Positions 17,911 to 26,760 of a stretch of DNA of 44,503 nucleotides are shown here, piece after piece. The number at the start of each line of letters is the position of its first letter. Within the stretch, counting starts at the first letter, position 1. The stretch is from positions 1 through 44,503 of the forward strand of contig JAZLHW010000059.1 of the NCBI GenBank assembly GCA_045617105.1, written 5' to 3'. A program made the translations under genes and the position numbers. This DNA comes from CALELM01 sp045617105. GTDB lineage: Bacteria > Bacillota > Negativicutes > Selenomonadales > Selenomonadaceae. Below the pieces are notes generated by a model that did no database searches, was not told where the DNA came from, and worked only from the letters and a program-made list of their open reading frames with translations.

Positions 17911-19017
17911 TTAGATTACTACATTCTTGCTCACGATCAACGGATAATTCGGCGCACCTTTCAGCCACTTATCCTTGGTAATAAGTACATTCTTGTCACA
18001 AATGACATTCTCGATAAGAGCGCCATCCCGAACATCGCATTTCTGCATGATAATGCTGTTCTTGATCTTCACGTTCTTTCCGACCTTAACTCCACGGAAC
18101 AAAATGCTGTTCTCCACCTCGCCCTGCACAACACAGCCATTAGCAATGAGAGAATTTTTGACCTCTGCATCCTTCTTGTACTGAACAGGAACCTCATCCT
18201 TCACCTTGGTATTGATAGCATCATTCCCCATGAACAGTTCCTCCCATACCTCTGGTTGGAGGATATCCATGTTGGCCTTGTAATATGCACCCGTAGAATC
18301 CACATGAGCCACATAGCTGTCATGCTCATAACCATACATCGTGTACTCGCCAAAACGACGAATAATGCCGTCCAGCAAGAAATCCTGCCCACCATGCTCA
18401 TAAGCATGACAGACGATGTCAACAAAGACCTTCTTCTCCATGAGATAAACTTCCATGGAAACCTTGCTGCCATCATAAACAGCAGGCTTTTCTGCAAGAT
18501 CCTGAATCAATCCGTTCTCCGCTGTTTCCATTACGGCATTTCTGCCAATGCCTTCTTCCTTCGCTGTATGATATACCATCGTAATTTCTGCACCAGTATT
18601 CTGATGGAAACGAAGCACCTTGCTGAAATCCATGTTGTAAATAAAGCTTCCGCTTGCCAAAAGCACATACTTCTGCTTGCTATGCTCAATGAAATCCAAA
18701 TTGAAGTAAAAATTCTTCAAATCGCCCTTTCTGGCTTCTTTTTCCAACCTTGCTGCCGGGAGGTAAAAGAGTCCCTCATGCCTGCGAGCCAAGTCCCAAT
18801 CCTTTCCAGAACGAAGATGGTCCAAAATGGAACGAGCAGCATCCGGAAGCATGATACCAACATGCTGTATGCCAGAATTCACCATGCTGGAAAGCGAAAA
18901 GTCCAGCAAGCGATAACGACCTGCAAAAGGAATGGATTCCACCGCCCTCTGGTCGGCAAGCTCACGAATCAAATCGTTTTCTTCTTGAAGATTGATAATT
19001 CCCATTACTGTCTTCAC
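17911..19017 (-). CDS. glgD: GlgD, second subunit of glucose-1-phosphate adenylyltransferase
   Basis: About 368 residues. The nucleotidyltransferase fold is recognisable (MGIINLQEENDLIRELADQR, PFAGRYRLLDFSLSSMVNSG), and the C-terminal left-handed beta-helix carries the hexapeptide-like pattern (VENSILFRGVKVGKNVKIKN). Compared with GlgC, the GGxGxRL nucleotide loop is replaced by GIINLQEEN, as is usual in GlgD, which is thought to modulate GlgC in a heteromer in Firmicutes. The frame opens with TTG at 19047, but GTG at 19017 has GGGGTG six bases upstream and gives the family-typical MKTVMGIINLQE start. glgC lies 30 bases upstream. Confidence 0.95.
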   Translation of the reverse strand: MKTVMGIINLQEENDLIRELADQRAVESIPFAGRYRLLDFSLSSMVNSGIQHVGIMLPDAARSILDHLRSGKDWDLARRHEGLFYLPAARLEKEARKGDLKNFYFNLDFIEHSKQKYVLLASGSFIYNMDFSKVLRFHQNTGAEITMVYHTAKEEGIGRNAVMETAENGLIQDLAEKPAVYDGSKVSMEVYLMEKKVFVDIVCHAYEHGGQDFLLDGIIRRFGEYTMYGYEHDSYVAHVDSTGAYYKANMDILQPEVWEELFMGNDAINTKVKDEVPVQYKKDAEVKNSLIANGCVVQGEVENSILFRGVKVGKNVKIKNSIIMQKCDVRDGALIENVICDKNVLITKDKWLKGAPNYPLIVSKNVVI

Positions 19018-19047
19018 AATATTCACCCCGTTCAAGTTTTGTGGCAA

Positions 19048-20205
19048 TCAGCCCGCCTGCTCGCTGTTCTTTGAAACAGCAGCAACCTTTTCGCCTTCTG
19101 CAATAACCTTGATAGCACTCATCTCGCCTGACACGGAAGCACCTGCCAAGATCTCACAATCCTGTGCAATAATGGAATAATCCACTACGGCATTCTCGCC
19201 AACCACAGTAGAAGGCATAATAACCGAATTCGTTACCTTTGCACCCTTGCAGACCTTAACGCCAGGGAAAATAATCGAATTTTCTACTTCACCAAGAATC
19301 ATGGAACCTTCACTGATCATAGATTTTTTGATCTTTGCGTCCGGTCCAACATAATGCGGTGGCATGGATGGATTGGAGGAATAAATCTTCCAGTCACCAT
19401 GCAGCTCAAACGGTGGCTCCTCCTGCAAGAGATCCATGTTAGCCTGCCAAAGGCTCTCGATCGTCCCAACATCCTTCCAGTAACCATCAAAAGCATAGGA
19501 ATACATTTTCAAACCATCTGCCAGCATCTTTGGAATGATATCCTTACCAAAATCATGGCTGGAAGTCTCACTCTTTGCATCATCCTCCAAGTACTTCTTC
19601 AAGACACTCTTCGTAAAGATGTAAATTCCCATAGAAGCCAAATTGCTCTTCGGATTTGCAGGTTTCTCCTCAAATGCATCAATGCGTCCCGTATCGTCTG
19701 TGTTCATGATACCAAAACGTGAAGCTTCGTCCCAAGGAACCTCAAAAACGCCGATCGTCGCATCAGCCTTGTTCATCTTGTGTGCCTCAAGCATCCACGA
19801 ATAGTCCATCGTATAAATATGGTCACCAGACAAAATCAGCACATACTCGGGATCTGCCAAATCAATGAAATTCATGTTTTGGTAGATAGCATCTGCCGTT
19901 CCACGATACCAGTCCGCTCCCTTTTCGCGTGCATAAGGCGGAAGGATAAACACGCCTCCATCCTTCTTGTCGAGATCCCATGCACTGCCCGATGCCAAGT
20001 AGTTATGCAATTCCAACGGACGATACTGCGTCAATACGCCTACCTTGTCGATCCCTGAATTTGCACAATTACTGAGCGGAAAATCAATAATACGATACTT
20101 TCCGCCAAATGGAACCGCTGGCTTTGCTATTTTTTTCGTCAAAGCCCCAAGACGGCTCCCCTGTCCACCTGCCAAGATCATTGCTAAGCATTCTGTCTTT
20201 CTCAT
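19048..20205 (-). CDS. glgC: Glucose-1-phosphate adenylyltransferase
   Basis: 385 residues. It makes ADP-glucose from ATP and glucose-1-phosphate, the committed step of glycogen synthesis. The N-terminal motif LAGGQGSRLGALTKKIAKPA and then GGKYRIIDFPLSNC are diagnostic; the C-terminus has the beta-helix repeats (SMILGEVENSIIFPGVKVCKG). The frame extends 10 codons upstream, but the ATG at 20205 has GGGGGG six bases before it. It is the first recognised enzyme gene of the glycogen locus. Confidence 0.97.
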   Translation of the reverse strand: MRKTECLAMILAGGQGSRLGALTKKIAKPAVPFGGKYRIIDFPLSNCANSGIDKVGVLTQYRPLELHNYLASGSAWDLDKKDGGVFILPPYAREKGADWYRGTADAIYQNMNFIDLADPEYVLILSGDHIYTMDYSWMLEAHKMNKADATIGVFEVPWDEASRFGIMNTDDTGRIDAFEEKPANPKSNLASMGIYIFTKSVLKKYLEDDAKSETSSHDFGKDIIPKMLADGLKMYSYAFDGYWKDVGTIESLWQANMDLLQEEPPFELHGDWKIYSSNPSMPPHYVGPDAKIKKSMISEGSMILGEVENSIIFPGVKVCKGAKVTNSVIMPSTVVGENAVVDYSIIAQDCEILAGASVSGEMSAIKVIAEGEKVAAVSKNSEQAG

Positions 20206-20265
20206 AAAAATCCCCCCTGGATATCTTGCTGACAAAGTTTGTATCCCCTATATGCCATAAGCGTA

Positions 20266-20436
20266 CTACATAGCTTTATCACTGCGTACCATATATGAAC
20301 AGATAAATCTCTGCCAATATGCAAAGGTTGCCAAAATGTCGCATCTCTCTTCAACACGCACTGCCATTTCCAAGAAAGCACGACATTCTTCCAAAATGCA
20401 GTCCAGCGAAAAAGATTCCACACACAAACATTCCAT
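20266..20436 (-). CDS. Possible 56-residue Cys-rich protein upstream of glgC
   Basis: An ORF from ATG at 20436 to TAG at 20266 starts MECLCVESFSLDCILEEC. It has six Cys, two amphipathic helix-like stretches and an ordinary amino acid mix, and it ends 60 bases before glgC. No homologue comes to mind. The Shine-Dalgarno is weak (GTGAG), which lowers confidence. The same DNA also holds an 82-codon frame (20202-20450) that is rich in Trp and runs into glgC; that one looks spurious. If translated, the product could be a small accessory or leader protein for glycogen genes. Confidence 0.4.
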   Translation of the reverse strand: MECLCVESFSLDCILEECRAFLEMAVRVEERCDILATFAYWQRFICSYMVRSDKAM

Positions 20437-20512
20437 CTTGCTATACTCACTATATATTTTATTCTACAATTTTTGTTATTTTCCTTCCCAATATAAAAAA
20501 AATAATAATTTT
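20437..20512 (-). promoter_or_regulatory. AT-rich probable promoter region of the glycogen locus
   Basis: The stretch between the membrane protein stop and the candidate small ORF is almost only A and T on the side near 20500, with A- and T-runs that could pair loosely. A weak sigma-A-like match, TTGTAG, 18 bases, TATAGC, is present around 20440-20470. No clear operator is visible. Together with 20206-20265 this forms the leader of glgC. Confidence 0.3.
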
Positions 20513-20800
20513 TTAGAAAAAAATCATAAAAAAAGCACCAAGGAACAAAACTATGCTAAAGCCTTGCAGGAGGTTGCTAAAAAAAGGACCTACCGGATCT
20601 CCCAAAAGCATTACAATTGGCCGCATCTCATGCATGAGAAAAGCCACCGCAACAAAAATAGCCGGAATATCCCTTTGTGACATTCCATAAAGAAAAATAA
20701 CTGCAGAAATAAAAATGCCCGTGAGTTCTCCACGGGCAACGCGAGGCTTCTTTTTCTGAGGAATTTCCTCTTCTTCCTTATCAAACCACCGATAACGCAC
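20513..20800 (-). CDS. Small membrane protein, unknown function
   Basis: 95 residues from a GTG with GAGGTG eight bases upstream. The N-terminus is charged (FDKEEEEIPQKKKPRVARGE), followed by three hydrophobic segments (about 26-41, 45-64 and 76-95), the last reaching the C-terminus. I do not recognise a family. It lies 12 bases after the Tat amidase gene and is probably cotranscribed with it, which weakly suggests an envelope role. Confidence 0.65.
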   Translation of the reverse strand: MRYRWFDKEEEEIPQKKKPRVARGELTGIFISAVIFLYGMSQRDIPAIFVAVAFLMHEMRPIVMLLGDPVGPFFSNLLQGFSIVLFLGAFFMIFF

Positions 20801-20812
20801 GGTACATACACC

Positions 20813-21496
20813 TCACTTGATCTTTCTTTTTCTTGGATCCTTTCGTACCACGGTTCTGCTCCCTTTCTTTCCTGTTTCCTCTTTTGGACTGGAATTCTTC
20901 GCAACCGCACCGAAGCACTCCTCTGCTTTCTGCACAATTTCCGGAAGCATTCCATACAAAATTCTTCCTGGGCAAGCCGTTCTTCCAAAATCCCGATGCC
21001 CAAACACGCTGTTTGCAGGCAAGAGCCCATACAATCTGCAGAGGGAAGCCACAAGCCTGCCTGCGGATTCCATCTGTGCCGACGTCGGATAATTCGCTTC
21101 AAAATTCCCAACAATGTTAATTCCAACCGTATGAAAATTTTCCCCGTAACAATGTGCCCCAACAGTGTCTAAAGGCCGGCCTCTCTCAATGGTACCGTCT
21201 TTACGAACAAGATAATGATAGCCTATCCCTGACCAACCGTTCCCTATATGCCACTGGTGAACCTCAGCCGCTGTCACATCACGATTCGTATTGCCTATAT
21301 GATGAATAACGATGGCATCCGTCCTTCTCCGATTCTCAAGAGGACCAAATTTCAAATAAGTCTCCTTGATAGGAATATCCTCTGCACCCGAGGAAGCCCA
21401 TGCCGCTTCTGCACTCCTCAGACCGCCTGTCATTTGTCCAAGGACACCTCCGACTGCCGCACATGCTATATTTTTTATAAAGCTTCTACGATCCAT
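20813..21496 (-). CDS. Tat-exported N-acetylmuramoyl-L-alanine amidase (Amidase_2/PGRP)
   Basis: About 227 residues. From the ATG at 21496 the protein opens MDRRSFIKN, a twin-arginine signal, followed by a hydrophobic stretch (ACAAVGGVLGQMTGG) and an AEA-A-like cleavage site. The mature part is a zinc amidase: AIVIHHIGN (first zinc His), GIGYHYLVRKDGTIERGRP, VGAHCYG, and GHRDFGRTACPG (second zinc His, conserved Cys-Pro-Gly). It should cut the lactyl bond between glycan and stem peptide in peptidoglycan. The tail is very basic (VVRKDPRKRKIK). The open frame continues to 21655, but that extension lacks a good start and would bury the Tat signal. Confidence 0.88.
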   Translation of the reverse strand: MDRRSFIKNIACAAVGGVLGQMTGGLRSAEAAWASSGAEDIPIKETYLKFGPLENRRRTDAIVIHHIGNTNRDVTAAEVHQWHIGNGWSGIGYHYLVRKDGTIERGRPLDTVGAHCYGENFHTVGINIVGNFEANYPTSAQMESAGRLVASLCRLYGLLPANSVFGHRDFGRTACPGRILYGMLPEIVQKAEECFGAVAKNSSPKEETGKKGSRTVVRKDPRKRKIK

Positions 21497-21651
21497 ACAC
21501 TCATTTCCATTCGACATTTCATATTGAATCAAGAACACGCAGTCACTTAATTCATTCCTGTCGCTTTCCAAAGGGCTTCCCTCTGCAAACAGCAAAGCGA
21601 CAAATATTTCCATAACATTAAAGCACAGAAAAAAAACTCGGTCAAGCCCAT

Positions 21652-22416
21652 TCAATTAATTTCCGTCTTTAACTCCACCCCTACAGGGCAATGGTCGCTT
21701 CCGTAAATTTCGTTATGAATCGCAGCATCTGCTACCTTGTCCATCCATCGTTCCGATACCAAAAAATAATCAATGCGCCATCCAGCATTGCTGTCCCTGG
21801 CTTTTCTAAGGTATGACCACCATGTATACATGCCTTCTTGTTTTGGGTGCAGCCTCCGAAACGTATCAGAAAAACCTGCCTGAAGAAGCTCCGTGAATTT
21901 TCCTCGCTCCTCATCAGTAAAGCCTGCATTATGATGATTGCTCTTAGGATTTTTTAAATCTATATCTTCATGCGCAACATTAAGGTCTCCGCATATAATC
22001 ACTGGTTTTTTCTTGTCCAATGCCAGCAAATATTCTCGGAAGGCATCTTCCCAAAGCATACGGTAATCCAATCGTTCTAAGGCACGTCTGGAATTCGGAA
22101 CATAAACCGTTACGAAATAATACTCATCAAATTCAAGCGTAATGACACGGCCTTCATGATCATGTTCCTCCTGCCCGATTCCATACATGACATTGATAGG
22201 TTCCAGCCGAGTAAAGATTGCAGTCCCTGAATAGCCCTTTTTTTCTGCGCTGTTCCAATACTGCCGGTAACCTGAAAGCTCCAAAATTGCTTGATCTGGC
22301 TGCATTTTAGTCTCCTGCAATGCAAAAATATCAGCATCTAAATGACGAAAAGATTCCATAAAACCTTTTTTCAAGCAGGCACGCAAACCATTCACATTCC
22401 ATGAAATACATCTCAT
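21652..22416 (-). CDS. xth: Exodeoxyribonuclease III
   Basis: 254 residues, normal for the family. It acts on double-stranded DNA as an AP endonuclease and 3'-to-5' exonuclease in base excision repair. Visible motifs are SWNVNGLRA at the start, LQETK (metal-binding Glu), VYVPN, GDLNVAHEDID (catalytic Asp/Asn), IDYFLVSERW and SDHCPVG (catalytic His). It starts at ATG 22416, 14 bases after the kinase gene, and is followed by the amidase gene. Confidence 0.96.
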   Translation of the reverse strand: MRCISWNVNGLRACLKKGFMESFRHLDADIFALQETKMQPDQAILELSGYRQYWNSAEKKGYSGTAIFTRLEPINVMYGIGQEEHDHEGRVITLEFDEYYFVTVYVPNSRRALERLDYRMLWEDAFREYLLALDKKKPVIICGDLNVAHEDIDLKNPKSNHHNAGFTDEERGKFTELLQAGFSDTFRRLHPKQEGMYTWWSYLRKARDSNAGWRIDYFLVSERWMDKVADAAIHNEIYGSDHCPVGVELKTEIN

Positions 22417-22430
22417 TTTGTCATCACCTA

Positions 22431-23501
22431 TTATACATTTTTATCTAAAACACGGCGTTCATCAAGCAAAATATCTGCTAATTCCTCGGATTCCAAATGA
22501 AACAGATCCAAGATCTCCTTACTCGACATCCTGCCACTGTTATATAAGACCTGAAGGATCTCTTTTTTTGCTACATCGACTCCTTCTGCATATCCTTTCA
22601 TATAACTATCGAGTCCCTGTCCTGCTGCATGATATGCGGCTAAGTGCCGTTGAATACTTTCCATCATAATATCATCTTCACTGCGTCTGACATCAAGTTT
22701 TCTCCAAAGTGCTTCTCGGTTCACTCTATGCAGAGGTTTCGGTGCATCTGCCTGCAAAAAATAATCACCGTCCGGCAGCATTTTCCATGTTTCCTCTGCT
22801 AACCACGAAAATCTTAAAATATGCTCTACGTTAAGCTTATCACTAGTCTCGTAAAAATGCTCGGCTTCCTGACGCGTCTTTCCTCCACGCATTTTACGGT
22901 CAATAAGACGTTCTCTCAGATCTTCAGCTTTTGCGGAAATAAACAATGTATAATCCGCAAAACTGCGAATATCCTGCCAAGCACCTTCTCGCAAAAGAAG
23001 CCAATTCCCCTCCAGCAAAATGATATCATGGTTCAGCAGTTTCACATCCTCTACCACATCATGATACCGTCGATCGTAAACCGGCCAACGAATATCCTCT
23101 TTCTTTAATGACCAAAGCTTCTCTCTTAGATGTACAACATCAAAGGTTTCCGGACACCCCTTGACATCTATCATCGGAATCAGTTTTCCATCTCGTTCAA
23201 CAGAATGTGTCCGAATGTAATCCGAATGGTAATGAAATCCATCTAATCCAATTGCCTGAATGGGTGTCAAACCTTCCCTCGCTGCAGACAGCTTCTCCAG
23301 CAACAAGGAAAGTGTTGTTTTTCCTGTTCCCGGAGGCGCTACCAAATATACCAAAATTCTTCTTTTCGCTCGTTGCTGCAAACTGGTTAATCGGCGCAAA
23401 AATGGGAGAAACAGCATATCTATGGTTCTTTGATTATACTTCACATCATGTACCAGTCCATTAATTGCCAATCGATAATTTTTCCAAACCTTCTCTCCCA
23501 A
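22431..23501 (-). CDS. P-loop nucleoside/nucleotide kinase-family protein
   Basis: About 356 residues. A Walker A motif APPGTGKTTLS lies near residue 60, followed by LDGFHYHSDYI and IILLEGNWLLL, the layout of uridine kinase/phosphoribulokinase-type small-molecule kinases (as in YggC/FrcA-like proteins). The last 100 residues are helical (KGYAEGVDVAKKEILQVL, then a winged-helix-like SGRMSSKEILDLFHLESEEL) and are not part of the kinase core. The substrate is unknown, possibly a sugar or nucleoside. The TTG at 23501, preceded by GGGGGGTG, is preferred over the frame opening at 23522. Confidence 0.8.
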   Translation of the reverse strand: MGEKVWKNYRLAINGLVHDVKYNQRTIDMLFLPFLRRLTSLQQRAKRRILVYLVAPPGTGKTTLSLLLEKLSAAREGLTPIQAIGLDGFHYHSDYIRTHSVERDGKLIPMIDVKGCPETFDVVHLREKLWSLKKEDIRWPVYDRRYHDVVEDVKLLNHDIILLEGNWLLLREGAWQDIRSFADYTLFISAKAEDLRERLIDRKMRGGKTRQEAEHFYETSDKLNVEHILRFSWLAEETWKMLPDGDYFLQADAPKPLHRVNREALWRKLDVRRSEDDIMMESIQRHLAAYHAAGQGLDSYMKGYAEGVDVAKKEILQVLYNSGRMSSKEILDLFHLESEELADILLDERRVLDKNV

Positions 23502-23537
23502 TTTTGCACCCCCCTTCATCAATGGAATAGGCTTATC

Positions 23538-24533
23538 TTAGTTAGGGCTTTCATCAACGCCAAAAACAATTCCTGCCGCTTTACGGGCGTTCTCCATCAT
23601 TTCACTTACTGCTAAGGTATATTTCAGATCCTGCCGCATTTCCTCATAGTTTTCTTCCAATAAAATTCGAGCAAAATCCTTAAATTCCCTTACCATACGA
23701 TTCACTTCCAACTGTGGTTCGTATGTTGTCAGCTCGCCATTTAAAAATATCTCCAGCTTTTTCATCTCATTTGGCTTTCCAACCATCCGAATCCAGCCCT
23801 TATCTCCCTGCACGCTGAAGAAACATTCACTGTCTGAATCCTTAGCCGCCGTGAGCGAAGCAAGGAATTTTGGGTATCTCGCAAGAAGTATACCTGACGT
23901 ATCGATTCCGTTGAATCCTTTGTTTGGATAATAAACTACTTCTTCAGAAATTCCCAAAAGGCCATAAAGCAAGCTGATATTGTAAATACCCAGATCATAA
24001 AGTGTACCGCCGCTGAGCTGCGGATCAAATGCAGGCAAGACCTCACCATTTTTATATTTATCATAACGGCTGGAATACTGGGAATAATTTGCAAGAACCA
24101 AATGGATATCTCCAAGGCTAGGCAAAAGCTCTTTCATCTTTTCGTAAACAAGGGAATGTCTTGGTGTGATCGCCTCAAAAATATAGCAATGATTCTTCTC
24201 AGCCAAATCTGCCAGTTCCTTGGATTCCCTGAACGTGGAACAAAATGGCTTTTCAAGTATCACGTTTTTATTAAAAAGAAGTGCCTTTTTGGCATATTCA
24301 TAATGGACACTATTGACTAATCCAATATAAACGGTATCCGCTTCCGAGGTCTTTAACAATTCTTCATAGTCCGTATAAATGGAAGGAATGCCATATTCCC
24401 TTGCAAAAGCTTCCGCTTTCTCCTTGCTATGCGCCCGACCAAAAATAGTAGATAATTCAATGTCCTTCACTTGAGCCATCGCCAGCAAGGCTTCCGATAT
24501 AATTTTTCCCGTCCCAATGACTGCTAACTTCAT
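23538..24533 (-). CDS. Gfo/Idh/MocA family oxidoreductase
   Basis: 331 residues. The Rossmann start LAVIGTGKIISEALLAM has the GxGxxI dinucleotide loop, and VILEKPFCST contains the EKP motif whose Lys takes part in catalysis. The C-terminal alpha/beta domain (GGTLYDLGIYNISLLYGLLG) has the family's DxGxY pattern. It should oxidise or reduce a sugar, inositol or related polyol with NAD(P); the substrate is not evident. It starts at ATG 24533, 25 bases after the deformylase-like gene. Confidence 0.92.
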   Translation of the reverse strand: MKLAVIGTGKIISEALLAMAQVKDIELSTIFGRAHSKEKAEAFAREYGIPSIYTDYEELLKTSEADTVYIGLVNSVHYEYAKKALLFNKNVILEKPFCSTFRESKELADLAEKNHCYIFEAITPRHSLVYEKMKELLPSLGDIHLVLANYSQYSSRYDKYKNGEVLPAFDPQLSGGTLYDLGIYNISLLYGLLGISEEVVYYPNKGFNGIDTSGILLARYPKFLASLTAAKDSDSECFFSVQGDKGWIRMVGKPNEMKKLEIFLNGELTTYEPQLEVNRMVREFKDFARILLEENYEEMRQDLKYTLAVSEMMENARKAAGIVFGVDESPN

Positions 24534-24558
24534 AAGACATTCTCCTCCTTCTTTACCG

Positions 24559-24972
24559 TCAAATCAAAATTCCGTGGCAATGATCTATCTCATGCTGCAC
24601 AATTTGTGCCGCAAATCCACAAAATTTTCTTCTTTGCTTCTTAAATTCCACGTCCCTATACTTTACCTCAACGGTTTCGTACCTTTTTGCCTTTCTTTCA
24701 CCCTCTAAGGACAAACAGCCTTCCATTTTTTCTGCATACTTTGCAGAAGTCTTTATGATGACAGGATTCAGCATGACAAGTATTTCAGTCCCATCCAGTA
24801 CAGCAATAATATTCTTTTGTACACCTATCATGTTTGCAGCCATTCCAACGCAGCGATGCGCATTCGCAGACAGCGTATCCAAAAGGTCTTGGACAACGGA
24901 CACATCTTTCTTCGTTGCATCTTTTGATTCCTGCTTCAAAAATTCTTCATTCCGAACTATTGGCTTCACCAA
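24559..24972 (-). CDS. Peptide deformylase-like protein
   Basis: About 137 residues, shorter than classical Def. The three deformylase motifs are there: GMAANMIG in place of G-x-G-x-A-A-x-Q, EGCLSL with the metal-binding Cys, and QHEIDHCHGIL with both metal His and the catalytic Glu. Motif 1 has Met where the usual Gln stabilises the substrate, as I recall for a second, shorter deformylase group in Firmicutes. It may remove N-formyl groups or act on another formyl or acyl substrate. The TTG at 24972 is chosen because homologues begin near VKPIVRNEEFL and GGAGGAG lies 10 bases upstream; the frame opens at 25002. Confidence 0.8.
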   Translation of the reverse strand: MVKPIVRNEEFLKQESKDATKKDVSVVQDLLDTLSANAHRCVGMAANMIGVQKNIIAVLDGTEILVMLNPVIIKTSAKYAEKMEGCLSLEGERKAKRYETVEVKYRDVEFKKQRRKFCGFAAQIVQHEIDHCHGILI

Positions 24973-25049
24973 CCTCAGCCATCTCCTCCCTGCAGCCTTC
25001 ACGCATCTTTACGACTGCATGTTCTCATCTGCATTGCAGTTTAATTTTC

Positions 25050-26756
25050 CTAGATGTTTTTGAACGCTTGTTTTTTCATGTCTGCATGCAGAATCATTTC
25101 CCTTGCATTATCCAAGGAAATTGCTGTAGCATCTGCCCCCGATGCCATGCGGGCAATCTCATTGATACGTTCCGAATCCGTCAGACACTTTACCCTTGTG
25201 TACGTCGCATTATGTTCTGAACTTTTAGCAATATAAAGATGAACATCTGCCATACAAGCGATCTGAGGAAGGTGCGTAATGCAAAATACCTGTTTATATT
25301 TTGCGACCAAAGCAATTCTCTCTGCAACCATTTGGGCGGTACGGCCACCGATACCTGTATCAATTTCATCAAAAACCATGCTGGGAACAGCGTCCTGCCT
25401 AGCAGCAGAAATCGTTTTGAAAGCTAATGCGATACGTGACAGCTCGCCTCCCGATACCACCTTTGCAAGCGGCTTCGGTGCTTCGCCGGGATTCGCTGAA
25501 AATCTCATCAACAGCTGGTCTGCACCATTGGAAGTATATTTTTCTAAAGGCTCAACTTCTATGGAAAGATGTGCTTTTGGCATACCGAGCTCTATCAGTT
25601 GTTCTTCAATTTTCGCAGATAGGCGTTTTGCTCCTGCCTTTCGCATGTTCGTCAAAATACTTGCGTTTTCCCGCAAAGCTGCTTCCAGTACAGAAACCTC
25701 CTTCTCCATAGCCGCAATATCTTCATCACTATTTTCAATATCTTCCAATTCCTGACAGATCTTCTTATGATACGCCAAAATATCCTTCACGCTTGCGCCG
25801 TATTTCTTTTGAAGCTTATATATGGCATCCATACGCTTTTGAAGCTCGTCCAGTTTTTGTGGCTGAAATTCCATAGACTCCCCATAATCACGCAGTTCAT
25901 AGGAGACTTCTTGCAAAGACACATAGGCATCCTCCAGCATTTTCCGTGAATTCTCCAAGGAATCATCAAATCGGCTCATACTTTCCAAGTTTTTCTTTAT
26001 TTCGGATAAAGCTGCCAGAACTCCTAATCCATTTTTTGAGCTGCTGTCCAGCAAACGATAAGATTCTTCAACGTAAGATGCTATCTTTTCAGCATGTGAC
26101 AGACGGCGAATATCATTTTCCAGCTGTTCATCCTCGCCTTCCTTCAGCTCAGCATCCTTTATTTCCTTTTCCTGCCACCGAAGCATATCCATTCGCTGTG
26201 CATGTTCCCTAGCAGACAGTTTTTTTTCTTCCAATTCCTGTTTTTTTGCCGACCACTCTTTATATGCGGTACTATATGCTAAAAATGTGTTCAAAATCGC
26301 ATGATCCGAATGATCCAGCAAATCATATTGATTTGCTTCTTTCAGCAATGCCAGATTTTCATTTTGTCCATGAATATCAATTAAACAGCTTCCTATCTTT
26401 TTCAAAACTGACAAGGTCACATGACATCCATTTACTAAAATTGAGCTTCTGCCATTTGACGATACCTGCCTTGTGATAATAAGCTCATCATCTTCCGCAT
26501 CAATAGCCTGTTCACAGAGCATGGCTTTTAAGTCAGGTTGCTTCTCCAGCTGAAATACAGCCTCCACTCGCAGCCAGTCACAGCCTGTCCGAATGGATTC
26601 CGCAGACACTTTATATCCAAGAATTGCCCCCAAGGCATCGATCAGTATGGATTTTCCTGCGCCAGTTTCACCTGTAATAATATTTAATCCCGTACCAAAA
26701 TCAATTTGAATGTGTTCTAAAAGCGCAAAGTTCCAAACCGTTAATGTTTTTAGCAT
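25050..26756 (-). CDS. recN: DNA repair protein RecN
   Basis: 568 residues, usual length. An SMC-like ATPase that acts early in double-strand break repair. Walker A GETGAGKS lies at 29-36, the long middle is coiled coil, and the C-terminal half has the ABC signature VVSGGELSRIALAFK and Walker B MVFDEIDTGIGG. It starts four bases after argR, the standard argR-recN order of Firmicutes. Confidence 0.97.
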   Translation of the reverse strand: MLKTLTVWNFALLEHIQIDFGTGLNIITGETGAGKSILIDALGAILGYKVSAESIRTGCDWLRVEAVFQLEKQPDLKAMLCEQAIDAEDDELIITRQVSSNGRSSILVNGCHVTLSVLKKIGSCLIDIHGQNENLALLKEANQYDLLDHSDHAILNTFLAYSTAYKEWSAKKQELEEKKLSAREHAQRMDMLRWQEKEIKDAELKEGEDEQLENDIRRLSHAEKIASYVEESYRLLDSSSKNGLGVLAALSEIKKNLESMSRFDDSLENSRKMLEDAYVSLQEVSYELRDYGESMEFQPQKLDELQKRMDAIYKLQKKYGASVKDILAYHKKICQELEDIENSDEDIAAMEKEVSVLEAALRENASILTNMRKAGAKRLSAKIEEQLIELGMPKAHLSIEVEPLEKYTSNGADQLLMRFSANPGEAPKPLAKVVSGGELSRIALAFKTISAARQDAVPSMVFDEIDTGIGGRTAQMVAERIALVAKYKQVFCITHLPQIACMADVHLYIAKSSEHNATYTRVKCLTDSERINEIARMASGADATAISLDNAREMILHADMKKQAFKNI

Positions 26757-26760
26757 AGTA

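Noticed and set aside
17788..19074. Plus-strand ORF of 428 codons
   Set aside because: It is antisense to glgD and covers the terminator between glgD and glgP.
20202..20450. Minus-strand 82-codon ORF overlapping the glgC start
   Set aside because: It is rich in Trp and Cys in an unnatural way, has no good ribosome site and runs into glgC; the 56-codon frame in the same DNA looks more like protein.
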